Assembly (NCBI GenBank): GCA_964484395.1
Contig: CAZAFM010000020.1
Coordinates: forward strand, 1 to 28,988
DNA from: CAZAFM01 sp964484395
Lineage (GTDB): Bacteria; Campylobacterota; Campylobacteria; Campylobacterales; CAZAFM01
Direction: 5' to 3'
Length of the DNA stretch: 28,988 bases
Of the stretch, positions 14,387 to 21,824 are shown in pieces. The translations under genes were made by a program, and so were the position numbers. Numbering within the stretch: the first letter of the stretch is position 1; every line of letters begins with the position of its first letter. The notes beneath the pieces were generated by a model. That model did no database searches and had not been told where the DNA came from. It saw only the letters and a program-made list of their open reading frames with translations.

Positions 14387-16171
14387 TTAACTCTCCCCTT
14401 CGGGGGTTTTGCTTACAAATCTTCTAAGCATCCCCTCATCAACAAGCAGTTCAATTATACTTTTAAAAATAGGAACAGCCGTTCTTGAAGCAAAATACTC
14501 ACCTTTAGAATCAAGATTATAAACCATCACACCTATTGTAAACTTATTTTCTAAACCATTAGCAAAACCAAAAAAAGAGCTATTATAAATATCTTCATAT
14601 TTTCCTGCTACTGCTATATGTGCTGTACCTGTTTTTCCACCTATATTTAAGCCTGGAACTTTTGCACCAACTCCAGTGCCCTCATTTACAGTCTTTTGAA
14701 GCATTTTATTTACTATATCAGCTGTTGCTGGACTTATGACCTCTCTTGGTTCAGACTCTGTAAGATATACTTTTTGAGAACTTCTAGAGTTAAAATATGA
14801 GCCTATTTTTGGGCTAATAGCATTTCCTGCATTATTAAAAATATTAAAAGCTTTTAGCATCTGCATAAATGTAGCCTGAAACCCATATCCATAAGAGACT
14901 GTTGCTTTATAAACCTCATTTTGAAGTCTTGTAACTGGTGGAATGTTACCATTTTTCTCATAAGGCAAATCAATTCCACTTGGCTGAGAAAAACCAAACT
15001 TTAGCAGACCTTGATGATAGTTTGATGCACTTAATCTTTGAGAAAGCTTTGCCATACCAATATTACTTGAGTAGATTATAACATCCTCTGCTATAGCCCT
15101 ACCCAACTTGTGGGAATCTGTTATCACATTTTTGCCAAGTCTATATCTACCATCTTCTAAAAAGATATTTTCATATGGGTTCACAAGTCTATGCTCTAGA
15201 AGTAAAGAGAAGATAATAGGCTTTATGACAGAGCCAGGCTCTATAGGGTACTCAAGCATTTTTGAGTTTAGATTTGGATAGTCTCTTGTTAGTATTTTGT
15301 TTGGATTAAACCTATTAGTAGTAGCTGCGGCTAGCATCTTTCCACTATCTGAATCCATTAACCCTACAACAATCTCCTCAGCATTAAGTCTTTTTTTGAA
15401 CTCATCTAGTACTCTCTCTATCTTTTTTTGGAGTTTCAAAGAGATATTTAGGTGTAGATTTTGACCATCTATTCTTCTTTTTACTATACTGTCACCATTT
15501 AAAATAATATCAAACCCCAAATCTCTCTCACCTCTTACATACATATCTTGAACGGGTGAGAGATTGTACTGATAGTACTTTTCTAACCCCTTAACACCTT
15601 CTACTTTTGTGATTTTGCTATCTTCATATTTTCGTACATATCCCAATACAGGCTCAAGTGTATCTTTATATGTGTACTCTCTTTTCTCTCCACTCTCTAT
15701 AATGGACAACCCATAGTTAAAAACCCTCCCACTCTCATCCTCATGGTCTCTAAAAACACCATATCTTAGTAACTTGTATGAGAGTTTTTTTAGATTAACT
15801 GCAGCTTTTTCATCTATATTGTACGAAAGAACTATATTTCCTTTTCTTTTTAACTTATCATATAGCTCATCTTTATCTATTCCGCTATAGGTAGAAAAAA
15901 GTGTAACAAAAAGCTCTTTTTTTCCAGGGTCTAAGTTGTATGTATTCATAACTGCTTTGTAGAGTTTTTTACTAGAAGCTAGAGTAAAGCCATCACTACT
16001 ATATATAGCTCCCCTAATGGCTGATTCTATACTTGAAGTGTAGAGAGTTGGAAGTTTTCGATCACTTAAGGCTATTTTGGTAGTAGCTACTCCAAAAAGT
16101 AGGAAAAAGGAGATAAGAAGGGCAAAAAGAACAACAACCTTAACAGTCCTCGCTCTTCCACTACCCTCCAT
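14387..16171 (-). CDS. ftsI: Penicillin-binding protein, FtsI/PbpB class transpeptidase
   Basis: This 594-residue class B penicillin-binding protein cross-links septal peptidoglycan in the periplasm. One N-terminal membrane anchor lies at about 9-30, followed by the dimerisation/pedestal region. The transpeptidase domain carries all three active-site motifs: S314-V-I-K317, S368-S-N370 and K513-T-G-T516. It is the last gene of flgB-flgC-fliE-ftsI, 11 bp after fliE, the order known for pbpB in Campylobacter, and it is near the divergent FtsW/RodA gene. Its final codons contain the terminator of the convergent gene. FtsI is preferred over elongasome PBP2 from the synteny; the family is certain and the division role is likely. 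Confidence 0.9.
   Translation of the reverse strand: MEGSGRARTVKVVVLFALLISFFLLFGVATTKIALSDRKLPTLYTSSIESAIRGAIYSSDGFTLASSKKLYKAVMNTYNLDPGKKELFVTLFSTYSGIDKDELYDKLKRKGNIVLSYNIDEKAAVNLKKLSYKLLRYGVFRDHEDESGRVFNYGLSIIESGEKREYTYKDTLEPVLGYVRKYEDSKITKVEGVKGLEKYYQYNLSPVQDMYVRGERDLGFDIILNGDSIVKRRIDGQNLHLNISLKLQKKIERVLDEFKKRLNAEEIVVGLMDSDSGKMLAAATTNRFNPNKILTRDYPNLNSKMLEYPIEPGSVIKPIIFSLLLEHRLVNPYENIFLEDGRYRLGKNVITDSHKLGRAIAEDVIIYSSNIGMAKLSQRLSASNYHQGLLKFGFSQPSGIDLPYEKNGNIPPVTRLQNEVYKATVSYGYGFQATFMQMLKAFNIFNNAGNAISPKIGSYFNSRSSQKVYLTESEPREVISPATADIVNKMLQKTVNEGTGVGAKVPGLNIGGKTGTAHIAVAGKYEDIYNSSFFGFANGLENKFTIGVMVYNLDSKGEYFASRTAVPIFKSIIELLVDEGMLRRFVSKTPEGES
14395..14410 (+). terminator. UUCG-loop terminator nested in the end of ftsI
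   Basis: The stem CCCC (14395-14398) and GGGG (14403-14406) encloses a stable TTCG tetraloop and is followed by TTTT (14407-14410). It terminates the small secreted protein's transcript. Its bases also encode the last residues of FtsI on the other strand, where no U-run follows the stem, so it is one-directional. Confidence 0.75.
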
Positions 16172-16182
16172 TGGTTAAAGAG

Positions 16183-16482
16183 TTATACCTGAGTTCTTAG
16201 TATCTCTTTGTATGCGCTTATTGCTTTGTTTCTAACCTCAAGCATCATCTTCATACTTGACTCAGCCTTGTTTATCGCAAGTGCTGCTTGGTGAAGGTCT
16301 TTTACCTGACCTGTTGCCATATCTGTTAGTGCACCCTCACCTTTTCTTTGGTAGTTATCAACATCTTCAACAGACTCTTTTAACACATCAGCAAATGACT
16401 TTCCATCACCGCCTTGGGTTTTTTGAGCAGTGTTACTTGTACCAAGATTGGCAAAACTATTATCAATTTTAAAATCTGCCAT
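16183..16482 (-). CDS. fliE: Flagellar hook-basal body protein FliE
   Basis: This 99-residue protein has the usual FliE length and C-terminus (DLHQAALAINKAESSMKMMLEVRNKAISAYKEILRTQV). It forms the junction between the MS ring and the rod and is among the first proteins exported by the flagellar type III apparatus. It lies between flgC (13-bp gap) and ftsI (11-bp gap), in an operon with a sigma-54 promoter. The low-complexity N-terminus is typical of exported rod proteins. Confidence 0.95.
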   Translation of the reverse strand: MADFKIDNSFANLGTSNTAQKTQGGDGKSFADVLKESVEDVDNYQRKGEGALTDMATGQVKDLHQAALAINKAESSMKMMLEVRNKAISAYKEILRTQV

Positions 16483-16495
16483 AACTGACTCCTAA

Positions 16496-16987
16496 TTACT
16501 GCAACATCGATAAGGCACTATTAGCCATATCTTTTGCACTTTGAAATGCCGAAACATTTGCTTCATAAGCCCTAGTTGCTTCTATTAAATCGGCCATTTC
16601 TACAACCGGATTAATATTTGGATATGCAACATACCCTTCATCATTAGCATCTGGGTGTGTTGGGTCATATTTGAGATTAGGCTCACTATCATCTCTAACC
16701 ACTTTATCTACATAAACACTCATAATAGGCGGTTTTGGCTCTCTGCCAAACTCATCCTCATCTAATGGGTCTTCGTATTTTAGCAGATTTGAGTTTTCTC
16801 CAAGCTTTTGATTCAAAACTTCATTAAAATCAAAAGCTTTAAAGATAACATCTTTTCTTCTATAAGGTCCACCCTCATCAGTTCTAGTAGTGTTCGCATT
16901 AGCAATATTCGCACTTATCATATTTAGTCTAAATCTCTGTGCTGAAAGCCCATATCCGCTAATATCAAAACTAGATAGAAAAGCCAT
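16496..16987 (-). CDS. flgC: Flagellar proximal rod protein FlgC
   Basis: This 163-residue protein has the FlgC rod signature near the N-terminus (LNMISANIANANTTRTDEGGPYRRK). The C-terminal coiled-coil helix has the typical PVVEMADLIEATRAYEANVSAFQSAKDMA. It is exported through the flagellar secretion system and builds the proximal rod with FlgB, FlgF and FliE. It sits 12 bp after flgB and 13 bp before fliE, in one operon. Confidence 0.96.
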   Translation of the reverse strand: MAFLSSFDISGYGLSAQRFRLNMISANIANANTTRTDEGGPYRRKDVIFKAFDFNEVLNQKLGENSNLLKYEDPLDEDEFGREPKPPIMSVYVDKVVRDDSEPNLKYDPTHPDANDEGYVAYPNINPVVEMADLIEATRAYEANVSAFQSAKDMANSALSMLQ

Positions 16988-16999
16988 TGTTTTTCCTTA

Positions 17000-17437
17000 T
17001 TATAATTTACTACTTGACTCAAGAACTGTTCGCATAATTGCACTGTTCTTCTTAAGTCCATTTATTAGAGCTTTGTACATTACATCATTTTTACTAAGCT
17101 CGCCCATCTCTACATCCAAATCAACACTATTTCCATCATTTCTGGCCAAATGCCCATCTCTAAAAAAAAGCGTAGCTTTTGAACTATCCATACTCTCATA
17201 CTTGTTCATATGGTGACCGCTTGTTTTTGCTAGCTCTAAATCTGGTTTTTTATTACCAAAAGCATCTTTTGCTTTTTTGGCTAGCATCTGCTCAAAGTTA
17301 ATATCTTTTGGCTTATAAAAAGGTGTATCTATATTTGCTATGTTACTGGATATAAGGTCTTGTCTTACAGCTCTGTGATTAAGTGCCTCTTTTGCAAAAA
17401 CCCTAGCCTTTGAGTACTCAAACATACCAAGTTCCAT
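17000..17437 (-). CDS. flgB: Flagellar proximal rod protein FlgB
   Basis: This 145-residue protein has the FlgB signature HRAVRQDLISSNIANIDTPFYKPKDINFEQ and a C-terminal helix (DVMYKALINGLKKNSAIMRTVL) typical of rod proteins. It is first in the flgB-flgC-fliE-ftsI operon. A strong AAGGAG Shine-Dalgarno precedes the ATG, and a sigma-54 promoter lies at 17466-17483, so expression should follow the RpoN class of flagellar genes. Confidence 0.95.
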   Translation of the reverse strand: MELGMFEYSKARVFAKEALNHRAVRQDLISSNIANIDTPFYKPKDINFEQMLAKKAKDAFGNKKPDLELAKTSGHHMNKYESMDSSKATLFFRDGHLARNDGNSVDLDVEMGELSKNDVMYKALINGLKKNSAIMRTVLESSSKL

Positions 17438-17465
17438 AGATTACTCCTTTTCAATCTTCCTTACA

Positions 17466-17483
17466 AAGCAATTTGTATTCCAA
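17466..17483 (-). promoter_or_regulatory. Sigma-54 (RpoN) promoter of flgB-flgC-fliE-ftsI
   Basis: TTGGAA, 6 bases, TTGCTT gives the invariant GG and GC with exactly 10 bases between them, matching the -24/-12 consensus. The form is close to Campylobacter and Helicobacter flagellar promoters. The predicted start is about 20 bases before the flgB ATG at 17437. Confidence 0.85.
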
Positions 17484-17543
17484 AATTTTTGTAAGTTTTG
17501 TAATACACATAATATTAGCAGAAGCGATTTAAAAACAAATAAA

Positions 17544-17552
17544 TGTTAGAAT
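17544..17552 (+). promoter_or_regulatory. Extended -10 box before the FtsW/RodA gene
   Basis: TGT-TAGAAT lies 25 bp before the ATG at 17578, divergent from the flgB sigma-54 promoter. No clear -35 or Shine-Dalgarno is visible. Confidence 0.4.
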
Positions 17553-17577
17553 GTAATCAAAAAGTGCTAAGTTTATT

Positions 17578-18735
17578 ATGGTTGATAAAAAACTCTTCAT
17601 CTATGTCGGTATTGCTATAACTATAGGGGTTATATTTTCGTACTCCTTATCTACTTTTACTGTACTTCTGTATGGTTATAATCAATTTCATTTTTTTATT
17701 AGAGAGGCTTTTGTTGGGGTTCTCTCCATACTCTTAATCTGGGGTATCTCAAGGGCTGACCCTGATAAGACTATAGTGCCTCTTGGTTTCTTTTTTTTCT
17801 TTACTGGACTTTTTCTCATGTCTATAATGCCATTTTTAGGAGAGCCACTTGTAAAAGAGATTGGCGGAGCTAAGAGGTGGATAAAACTCCCTTTTATCTC
17901 TATAACCCCAGTTGAGTTTTTTAAGATAGGCATGGTTTTTTTCCTTGCGTGGAGCTTCTCTAGAAAAATTCCTGAAGGCAAAAAAAACCTACTTACAGAA
18001 CTAAAAATATTTCTTCCCTATGCTGGTGTTTTCTTGCTAGCAGTTGTACTTATTGCTCTTTTTCAAAACGACTTAGGACAAGTTGTTCTACTTGCTACGA
18101 CTTTTGGGATACTTTTTTTCTTAGCTGGAACTAGCTTTAAGTTTTTTGCAACACTCTCAATAGTATCGTTTTTTATGTTTGTTGTTTTTATTATCACCTC
18201 TGAGCACAGGGTTCTTCGTATTATGCAGTGGTGGGCTACCTCTCAAGAGACTATCTTGTCTGTAATGCCAACTCTACTGGCTGATAAGCTAAGGGTTGAT
18301 AACCTACCTGAACCATATCAAGTTTACCACTCTTTAAACGCCATCAACCACGGCGGACTAAGTGGTGTTGGTCTTGGAAATGGACTTATAAAACTTGGGT
18401 TTTTAAGTGAGGTTCATACAGATATAGTTCTAGCTGGAATTGCTGAAGAAACTGGACTTTTGGGTCTTTTGGGTGTAACTGTTTTGATACTTCTTATAAC
18501 TCATAGGATTTTTAAAATAGCAAATAGAAGTGAAAACAAAACCTACTATCTTTTCTGTATCGGTGTAGCACTTCTTATTTCAGTATCTTTTTTGATAAAT
18601 GCACTTGGTATCTCTGGAATAGTACCTATAAAAGGTATTGCTGTTCCATTTTTGAGTTATGGAGGAAGCTCTTTGCTTGCTATATCTATAGCTATAGGTA
18701 TGGTACTATCTATTAGCAAAAAAGCGAAGATGTAG
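17578..18735 (+). CDS. ftsW: FtsW/RodA/SpoVE-family peptidoglycan glycosyltransferase
   Basis: This 385-residue polytopic inner-membrane protein of the SEDS family polymerises lipid II into glycan strands together with a class B penicillin-binding protein. Visible signatures are GGAKRWI (residues about 96-102), QNDLGQ, the large-loop motif YHSLNAINHGGLSGVGLGNG, the FLSEVHTDIVLAGIAEETG block and the C-terminal PFLSYGGSS. About ten hydrophobic helices are present. The divergent neighbour is ftsI, which favours the divisome protein FtsW over the elongasome protein RodA, but sequence alone does not settle it. The start ATG at 17578 has no strong Shine-Dalgarno. Confidence 0.85.
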   Translation: MVDKKLFIYVGIAITIGVIFSYSLSTFTVLLYGYNQFHFFIREAFVGVLSILLIWGISRADPDKTIVPLGFFFFFTGLFLMSIMPFLGEPLVKEIGGAKRWIKLPFISITPVEFFKIGMVFFLAWSFSRKIPEGKKNLLTELKIFLPYAGVFLLAVVLIALFQNDLGQVVLLATTFGILFFLAGTSFKFFATLSIVSFFMFVVFIITSEHRVLRIMQWWATSQETILSVMPTLLADKLRVDNLPEPYQVYHSLNAINHGGLSGVGLGNGLIKLGFLSEVHTDIVLAGIAEETGLLGLLGVTVLILLITHRIFKIANRSENKTYYLFCIGVALLISVSFLINALGISGIVPIKGIAVPFLSYGGSSLLAISIAIGMVLSISKKAKM

Positions 18736-18747
18736 GATTAAACCAAA

Positions 18748-19956
18748 CTAAACTTCATACACTTTTCCAAATAGCTCTTTTTTATAATATGGGGAGCTTT
18801 TATCAAAAACTACAAAACTCTCATCCAAATCCACCAAGACAAAACCATCCACCACCCCTTCTTTTATCACTCCTCTACCTTCTGCTCCAACTATGCTTGC
18901 AGGATTGTATGAGATGAGAGAACTTAGCTTTTCTAGGCTAATATGTCCCTCTTTTACAAGATATGTATAGCAGAGGCTGAAGAAATATCCTATACTATCT
19001 ATTCCATAAAGAGCCTCTTCAAACGCCATATCTTTTTTGTTGATAGACTTTGGTGAGTGCAAAGAAGTTAGCACATCTATACTTTCATCTTTCAAGGCTT
19101 GTAAGAGAGCATCTTTAGTAGAGCTTGACTGTAGAGGAGGCATTATTTTTGCGTATGTATTGTAGTCCTCGCAAGCATCTTCACTTAAGGCTAAGTGGTG
19201 AATAGATACTTCTGAGTATATATCTAGGGAGTCATTTTTTTTGGCTCTTTTTATGATTTCAAGGCTTCTTGGGCTTGAGAGTGCACTAAAGAGCATCCTA
19301 GCTTTAATACTATATGCAAACTCTATAAGCTTTGCTACCTCTTTTGTCTCATATATAGATGATATTCCCGGTAGCCCTAGTTTTGAAGATAAATAGCCCT
19401 CATTCATTACACCATTTTCTGATATGGACAAATCATCACATCTACAAAGGATTAGACTATTCCACATATTTGCATATTCAAATATTCGTCTTAGTAAATT
19501 TCCAGCTTTATGACTCTCTAGATATATGGTATTGCAGTTGTGTTTTGAGAGTATAGATATATCACTTATACTAAAATCATTTTTTATAGATAGTATTGAT
19601 GGGTTTATGTGTAACTTCCCGCTAGAGGTACTTCTAACAAACTCTATTGTAGCTTCACTCTTTATCTGTGGAGAGCACTCTGGTATAAGAGTGATATCAT
19701 AAACTCCAGCTTTTTGAGCATTTTCTGCTAAAGAGAGAAGGTTTTTGTGAGTTAGAAGCGAGTCTTTAACCCTAGTATTCAAATCAAAGAAACTAGGCAT
19801 TAATAGAAGGTCTGCACACTCTATGACTTCATCATTGTTAGTAGGAGTGATAGAGCTTGCTATTTTTTCTATCCTCTCCTCACATACCCTTACATCTGCT
19901 TCATATTTTCCATCTTTATCACAGATGGTGCAGTTTTTTAAGAGTTTACTTCTCAT
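18748..19956 (-). CDS. Dihydroorotase-like protein with lost metal ligands
   Basis: This 402-residue protein has the amidohydrolase fold order of class I dihydroorotases, including the late YNPASIVGAEGRGVIKEGVVDGFVLVD segment. Active dihydroorotase uses an HxH zinc motif after strand 1; here it is N60-T-R62 in DLNTR. The catalytic DHAPH motif is degenerate (L299 replaces Asp, K303 replaces His, in TSLHSPKS). H253/H254 in SIHHLAL remain. The protein is therefore probably a non-catalytic homologue, like those that bind aspartate carbamoyltransferase in some bacteria; a true dihydroorotase should be elsewhere. Eight bases separate it from ccdA upstream, so the two are co-transcribed. The frame is intact, so it is not decaying. 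Confidence 0.8.
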   Translation of the reverse strand: MRSKLLKNCTICDKDGKYEADVRVCEERIEKIASSITPTNNDEVIECADLLLMPSFFDLNTRVKDSLLTHKNLLSLAENAQKAGVYDITLIPECSPQIKSEATIEFVRSTSSGKLHINPSILSIKNDFSISDISILSKHNCNTIYLESHKAGNLLRRIFEYANMWNSLILCRCDDLSISENGVMNEGYLSSKLGLPGISSIYETKEVAKLIEFAYSIKARMLFSALSSPRSLEIIKRAKKNDSLDIYSEVSIHHLALSEDACEDYNTYAKIMPPLQSSSTKDALLQALKDESIDVLTSLHSPKSINKKDMAFEEALYGIDSIGYFFSLCYTYLVKEGHISLEKLSSLISYNPASIVGAEGRGVIKEGVVDGFVLVDLDESFVVFDKSSPYYKKELFGKVYEV

Positions 19957-19964
19957 GTGTCTCC

Positions 19965-20732
19965 TTATGAGAATATTTCCAATAAATAAGCTGAAATAGT
20001 TCCCATATCACCAGTGGCTATAGCTATACCTACAAGCACAAGTAGAAGTCCTGCTACTATTTCTATTATTTTGAAGTGTTTTTTTACTCTGTTCAAAAAG
20101 TTCATAGCTTGCGAAGTAACAATAGCTGTTAGTAAAAAAGGAAGTCCTAAGCCAGCAGCAAATGTAACCATAAGCAACACTCCTTGCATAGCCCCACCCT
20201 CTTTTCCTGCAAGCATAATAATACTTCCAAAAATAGGTCCAATACAAGGTGTCCACCCGAGTGCAAAAGAGAGACCTAGCAAAAAAGGAGCAAAAAATGT
20301 AAGTATCTTTTTTAAAACACCTGTACTATCTTTTGCATCGCCAAAATCCGCTCTTGCTTGGAAGTTTAAAAACTTGATATTTATAGCTCCCATTGTATGA
20401 AGACCAAAGGCTATAATAATAAGACCTGCGACAATACTGAACCATTGATTATCAAAAACCCCTCCAATAAGCCTTGCCATAGATGCACCAAGTAGAACAA
20501 ATACCGTACTAAAGCCTAAAATAAACATCAATGAAGCCGTGATTATTTTCCACCTTTGTGAGGCACTCATCTTTTTATCACCTCTTAGAGTACTAAGAGA
20601 TAGACCTGAGATATATGATAGATAAGCTGGAATAAGAGGCAGAACACATGGACTTAAAAAACTAAGTAGTCCTGCTAAAAAGCTCACAACAAACGGAGCA
20701 CTTTGAAACATACCAATCAATGACTCTTCCAT
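19965..20732 (-). CDS. ccdA: Cytochrome c biogenesis protein CcdA
   Basis: This 255-residue inner-membrane protein has six hydrophobic segments and carries reducing equivalents from cytoplasmic thioredoxin to periplasmic thiols for haem attachment and disulfide turnover. The two conserved cysteines are visible in LLSFLSPCVLPLIPAY (first helix) and LGWTPCIGPIFG (fourth helix region), a near-symmetric pair typical of CcdA. Length is normal for CcdA and much shorter than DsbD. The dihydroorotase-like gene follows after 8 bases. The ATG is preceded by AAAAGG 9 bases away. Confidence 0.93.
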   Translation of the reverse strand: MEESLIGMFQSAPFVVSFLAGLLSFLSPCVLPLIPAYLSYISGLSLSTLRGDKKMSASQRWKIITASLMFILGFSTVFVLLGASMARLIGGVFDNQWFSIVAGLIIIAFGLHTMGAINIKFLNFQARADFGDAKDSTGVLKKILTFFAPFLLGLSFALGWTPCIGPIFGSIIMLAGKEGGAMQGVLLMVTFAAGLGLPFLLTAIVTSQAMNFLNRVKKHFKIIEIVAGLLLVLVGIAIATGDMGTISAYLLEIFS

Positions 20733-20890
20733 TTAACTACACCTTTTAATTTTATATTAGCTAGCATTCTACACACAATAACTATAAATTTTACATAAAT
20801 ATCACTTGTAAATACCAAAACTCAATCTTTATCATCGTATGCCCTATAGCAGTCTCTTTTTTTGAAGCCATATATCATTATTTTCAAAAC

Positions 20891-21229
20891 TCATAGGTGT
20901 TTCTTTGAACGCATATGGCAAAAACACTCCGCTAGTGCATCGATGATTTGGAGGTTTGGTTTAACATATATTTTATTTGCAACCTTTTCCATGATGATAA
21001 GTTTAGCGTTTTTCAACTCTTTGAGATGTCTTGATATAGTCGGTAGCGAATAGTTAAACTCAGAAGCAATCGTGCCCACACAGGTGGCTTGTTTGATTAT
21101 ATCTTTGCTTTTTGTTTGGGTGTTTATATCGCACTCATAGGGAGTGTTTAAAACATTTTGAAAGATTTCAAAACGGGTTTCATTACCTAAGGCTTTAAAA
21201 ATATTGACCTTTTCTTCTGTACTTAGCAT
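20891..21229 (-). CDS. ArsR/SmtB-family transcriptional regulator with a cysteine-bearing loop
   Basis: This 112-residue winged-helix regulator has the recognition helix at SLPTISRHLKELKNAKLI (residues 61-78) and a beta wing after it. The family's usual metal-binding ELCVCD motif is absent. Instead, an inserted loop after the second helix carries C33 and C50, and the C-terminal helix has C102-F-C104-H-M. These could form a metal- or thiol-sensing site. It is divergent from the dsrE-like gene, and a perfect 7-6-7 inverted repeat lies between them, the likely operator. A role in controlling sulfur relay is inferred from this arrangement. Confidence 0.9.
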   Translation of the reverse strand: MLSTEEKVNIFKALGNETRFEIFQNVLNTPYECDINTQTKSKDIIKQATCVGTIASEFNYSLPTISRHLKELKNAKLIIMEKVANKIYVKPNLQIIDALAECFCHMRSKKHL

Positions 21230-21276
21230 CCTTGTCCTTGACTTTTTGATAAGTTATATTGTACCATATAAAAGCA

Positions 21277-21296
21277 ATTTAGCAAAATAGCTAAAT
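21277..21296. promoter_or_regulatory. Perfect inverted repeat between arsR and dsrE, probable operator
   Basis: ATTTAGC, 6 bases (AAAATA), GCTAAAT is a perfect 7-bp inverted repeat with 6-bp spacing. It lies 47 bp upstream of arsR and 26 bp upstream of dsrE, in the AT-rich region where both promoters must be. ArsR-family dimers bind sites of this type. Confidence 0.6.
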
Positions 21297-21322
21297 ATGT
21301 AAACTATTCAAAGGAATAAAGA

Positions 21323-21679
21323 ATGAAACATCTTTTTATTATCAATACTCAACCATACGATGGTAGTGATGTAGTGTATAACGCACTTAGGCTTGCAAAA
21401 ACCCTTCATGAGAAAAAACAAGAAGTAAAAATATTTTTGATGAATGATGGAGTAGATTTAGCTAGAGATGAAACCAAAAAGCCACAATTTTACGAATATG
21501 ATCTAGTTGAGATGTTAAAATCGATGTATCAAGATGGTATTTCGCTGCAGGTATGCGGTAGCTGCCAAGCAAGATGTGGTATCAATAAAAACGCACCATA
21601 CTTTGATGAAAACATCAAAAGTACAATGGGAATATTGGCTGATTGGTCGATAGAGTGCGATAAGGTGTATTGCTTTTAG
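21323..21679 (+). CDS. DsrE-like sulfur-carrier family protein
   Basis: This 118-residue protein belongs to the DsrE/DsrF/TusD fold family, which passes sulfane sulfur on a conserved cysteine. The N-terminal strand and loop (HLFIINTQPYDGSDVVYNALRLA) and KIFLMNDGVDLA are typical. The cysteine cluster C78-G-S-C81-Q-A-R-C85-G sits where E. coli TusD has its active cysteine, and C112 and C117 lie near the end. It is divergent from an ArsR-type regulator. The cluster could also support redox or metal chemistry. Family is well supported; the partner is not visible in the window. It ends just before the hrcA promoter. Confidence 0.85.
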   Translation: MKHLFIINTQPYDGSDVVYNALRLAKTLHEKKQEVKIFLMNDGVDLARDETKKPQFYEYDLVEMLKSMYQDGISLQVCGSCQARCGINKNAPYFDENIKSTMGILADWSIECDKVYCF

Positions 21680-21717
21680 ATAAAAATCAAAGCTCTTATA
21701 ATAAGATAGTAAATATA

Positions 21718-21738
21718 CTTGACAAAGAGACACTCAAT
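21718..21738 (+). promoter_or_regulatory. HAIR-like inverted repeat over the hrcA -35 region
   Basis: CTTGACA, 7 bases, ACTCAAT resembles the HspR operator HAIR (CTTGAGT-N7-ACTCAAG) at 11 of 14 arm positions with exact 7-7-7 spacing. Part of the left arm is also the -35 box, so some of the match is not independent. Confidence 0.4.
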
Positions 21739-21748
21739 GTTATATAAT
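21719..21748 (+). promoter_or_regulatory. Sigma-70 promoter of hrcA-grpE-dnaK
   Basis: A perfect -35 TTGACA (21719-21724), 18-bp spacer and perfect -10 TATAAT (21743-21748) lie upstream of the operon. Confidence 0.9.
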
Positions 21749-21752
21749 CTTA

Positions 21753-21779
21753 CAAGCAATTAAATTATTTAACTGCTAA
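21753..21779 (+). promoter_or_regulatory. Degenerate CIRCE-like operator of hrcA-grpE-dnaK
   Basis: CAAGCAATT, 9 bases, AACTGCTAA keeps the 9-9-9 CIRCE layout, and six of nine arm pairs match. The right arm is close to consensus and the left arm is diverged. It begins 4 bases after the -10 box and covers the predicted start site, the same geometry as the groES CIRCE. Confidence 0.6.
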
Positions 21780-21824
21780 TTTAGTGTAGTAGACAAGTAG
21801 TTACCATATGTTTAGGAAGATATT

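Noticed and set aside
14387..14410. The UUCG hairpin as a terminator for ftsI on the minus strand
   Set aside because: In the minus direction the stem is followed by GAGAGTTAAC, with no U-run, and it lies before the ftsI stop codon.
21707..21720. Possible terminator after dsrE around the TCTTAT-A-ATAAGA palindrome just before the hrcA promoter
   Set aside because: The loop would be a single base, no U-run follows, and the GC content is too low for a stable stem.
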